Below the pieces are notes generated by a model. That model was not told where the DNA came from, ran no database searches, and saw nothing but the letters and a program-made list of their open reading frames with translations. A program made the position numbers and the translations under genes. Below are positions 62,587-64,000 of a stretch of 64,000 nucleotides of DNA, piece by piece. Each line of letters opens with the position of its first letter. Positions within the stretch are counted from its first letter, which is position 1. Source of the stretch: Euwallacea fornicatus (taxonomy: Eukaryota; Arthropoda; Insecta; Coleoptera; Curculionidae); NCBI RefSeq assembly GCF_040115645.1, contig NW_027096071.1, positions 186,001 to 250,000 on the forward strand. The letters run 5' to 3'.

Positions 62587-64000
62587 ATGCTTATTTTGCC
62601 AAAAGGAGACGATTTGAACAAAATTGGTTGTAGCGTTTGCGAGATATCGCCAAATCATAAGATTTGGCCAAAAAGTGCCGCTTCTATTAGAGCCAAATTG
62701 ACGATTTGCCGTTTAAGGCCTTATTATGCTTATTTTGCTAAAAGGAGACGATTTGAACAAAATTGGTTGTAGCGTTTGCGAGATATCGCCAAATCATAAG
62801 ATTTGGCCAAAAAGTGCCGCTTCTATTAGAGCCAAATTGACGATATGCCGTTGAAGGCCTTATTATGCTTATTTTGCCAAAAGGAGACGATTTGAACAAA
62901 ATTGGTTGTAGCGTTTGCGAGATATCGCCAAATCATAAGATTTGGCCAAAAATTGCCGCTTCTATTAGAGCCAAATTGACGATTTGCCGTTTAAGGACTT
63001 ATTATGCTTATTTTGCCAAAAGGAGACGATTTGAACATAATTGGTTGTAGCGTTTGCGAGATATCGCCAAATCATAAGATTTGGCCAAAAAGTGCCGCTT
63101 CTAGTAGAGCCAAATTGACGATTTGCCGTTTAAGGCCTTATTATGCTTATTTTGCCAAAAGGAGACGATTTGAACAAAATTGGTTGTAGCGTTTGCGAGA
63201 TATCGCCAAATTGTACAATTTGGCCAAAAAGTGCCGCTTCTATTAGAGCCAAATTGACGATTTGCCGTTTAAGGCCTTATTATGCTTATTTTGCCAAAAG
63301 GAGACGATTTGAACAAAATTGGTTGAAGCGTTTGCGAGATATCGCCAAATCATAAGATTTGGCCAAAAAGTGCCGCTTCTATTAGAGCCAAATTGACGAT
63401 TTGCCGTTTAAGGCCTTATTATGCTTATTTTGTCAAAAGGAGACGATTTGAACAAAATTTGTTGTAGCGTTTGCGAGATATCGCCAAATCATAAGATTTG
63501 GCCAAAAAGTGCCGCTTCTATTAGAGCCAAATTGACGATTTGCCGTTTAAGGCCTTATTATGCTTATTTTGCCAAAAGGAGACGATTTGAACAAAATTGG
63601 TTGTAGCGTTTGCGAGATATCGCCAAATCATAAGATTTGGCCAAAAAGTGCCGCTTCTATTAGAGCCAAATTGACGATTTGCCGTTTAAGGCCTTATTAT
63701 GCTTATTTTGCCAAAAGGAGACGATTTGAACAAAATTGGTTGTAGCGTTTGCGAGATATCGCCAAATCATAAGATTTGGCCAAAAAGTGCCGCTTCCATT
63801 AGAGCCAAATTGACGATTTGCCGTTTAACGCCTTATTATGCTTATTTTGCCAAAAGGAGACGATTTGAACAAAATTGGTTGTAGCGTTTGCGAGATATCG
63901 CCAAATCATAAGATTTGGCCAAAAAGTGCCGCTTCTATTAGAGCCAAATTGACGATTTGCCGTTTAAGGCCTTATTATGCTTATTTTGCCAAAAGGAGAC
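62587..64000 (+). repeat. H-rich segment with many rare base changes
   Basis: Ten short units and a partial one, mostly H, with no L. Rare or private bases include 62,845, 62,853, 62,953, 62,997, 63,038, 63,326, 63,433, 63,460, 63,797 and 63,829, denser than in most of the array. This may mean the array edge is near, but no unique sequence is reached. Confidence 0.7.
63977..64000 (+). repeat. Partial unit at right edge
   Basis: First 24 bases of a unit with the ordinary start, ending at GGAGAC. The array runs on past the right end of the window. Confidence 0.95.

Larger units (their letters stand above)
1..64000 (+). repeat. Satellite array of 139-bp units, filling the whole window
   Basis: Every base belongs to a head-to-tail array of one repeat family in one orientation. 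Unit starts advance by 139 bp, except at 26 places where the step is 245 or 246 bp and one where it is 138 bp. From the first start at 38 to the last at 63,977 the total is exactly 413x139 + 138 + 24x246 + 2x245. Each short unit contains a GATATC site (lost in a few variants), an AAGGCC block, three ACGATTTG-like octamers and a 20-base hairpin. Differences among units are almost all single-base substitutions inherited in blocks. Both ends of the array lie outside the window. A eukaryotic satellite is by far the most likely identity. The chromosomal location (centromere, subtelomere, other heterochromatin) cannot be read from the sequence. Confidence 0.97.

Noticed and set aside
1..64000. CRISPR array
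   Set aside because: The whole 139-bp unit is repeated with no unique spacers, and units are much longer than CRISPR repeats.
1..64000. Telomeric repeats or known human alpha-satellite
   Set aside because: No short G-rich telomere motif is present. Unit length and sequence do not match the 171-bp alpha-satellite, and the only CENP-B-like site is incomplete.
1..64000. Hidden genes on the minus strand
   Set aside because: The minus strand is the same repeat. Its longest open frames (76-82 codons) span L units or the deletion near 38,320 and recur with the repeat.

Overview
The whole 64-kb window is one uninterrupted head-to-tail tandem array. I see no protein-coding gene, RNA gene, transposon, CRISPR array, origin or unique sequence anywhere in it. 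The basic unit is 139 bp (about 40% G+C by hand count of one consensus copy), always in the same orientation. Twenty-six units carry a 107-bp insertion and are 246 bp (24 copies) or 245 bp (2 copies). Taking the ATG in TTATTATG as an arbitrary start, the window holds 37 bases of a partial unit, 440 complete units (413 of 139 bp, one of 138 bp, 24 of 246 bp, two of 245 bp) and 24 bases of a partial unit. These lengths add up exactly to 64,000, so there is no room for other sequence and almost none for other indels.

A homogeneous array of this size, with complex units and multi-kilobase higher-order copies, is typical of eukaryotic satellite DNA (centromeric, pericentromeric, subtelomeric or other heterochromatic blocks). 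The sequence does not let me name the lineage. Nothing suggests a bacterial or viral genome.

Layout: units fall into a few classes, named here by the 20-base hairpin at unit offset 63-82 and nearby bases. H has GCCAAATC-ATAA-GATTTGGC. T has GCCAAATT-GTAC-GATTTGGC, usually with CTAGTAG downstream. P has a perfect 20-bp palindrome, GCCAAATT-GTAC-AATTTGGC. W is P-like but ends GGTC and has CCAACTTGACG. K units have CCAAAATGACG. D units have GCTAAAAGG and GATTTTAG. L units are the 246-bp form. Positions 1-21.5 kb, 34.6-36.9 kb, 41.2-53.9 kb, 56-57.6 kb and 59.7-61 kb are rich in T units with GCCGTATTATGCTAA. Positions 21.5-34.5 kb, 36.9-41.2 kb, 54-56 kb and 62-64 kb are richer in H and P units. 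L units are clustered and absent from 1-4.07 kb, 26.4-33.5 kb and 33.75-40.14 kb.

Higher-order structure is strong but irregular. Adjacent near-identical copies occur with periods of 834, 1,080, 2,577, 3,304, 3,828 and 6,638 bp, and dispersed copies recur at offsets of 2,780, 4,042, 15,761 and about 43.4 kb. Shared rare variants show repeated block duplication, as expected from unequal exchange.

The most interesting signals are: the hairpin, whose closing pair differs between classes in a compensatory way (C-G, T/G, T-A) with the 8-4-8 geometry kept; the 107-bp insertion lying exactly in that hairpin, with lengths that fit two direct-repeat deletions of 98 and 9 bp; the three-part internal structure of the 139-bp unit; and the near absence of indels across 440 units.
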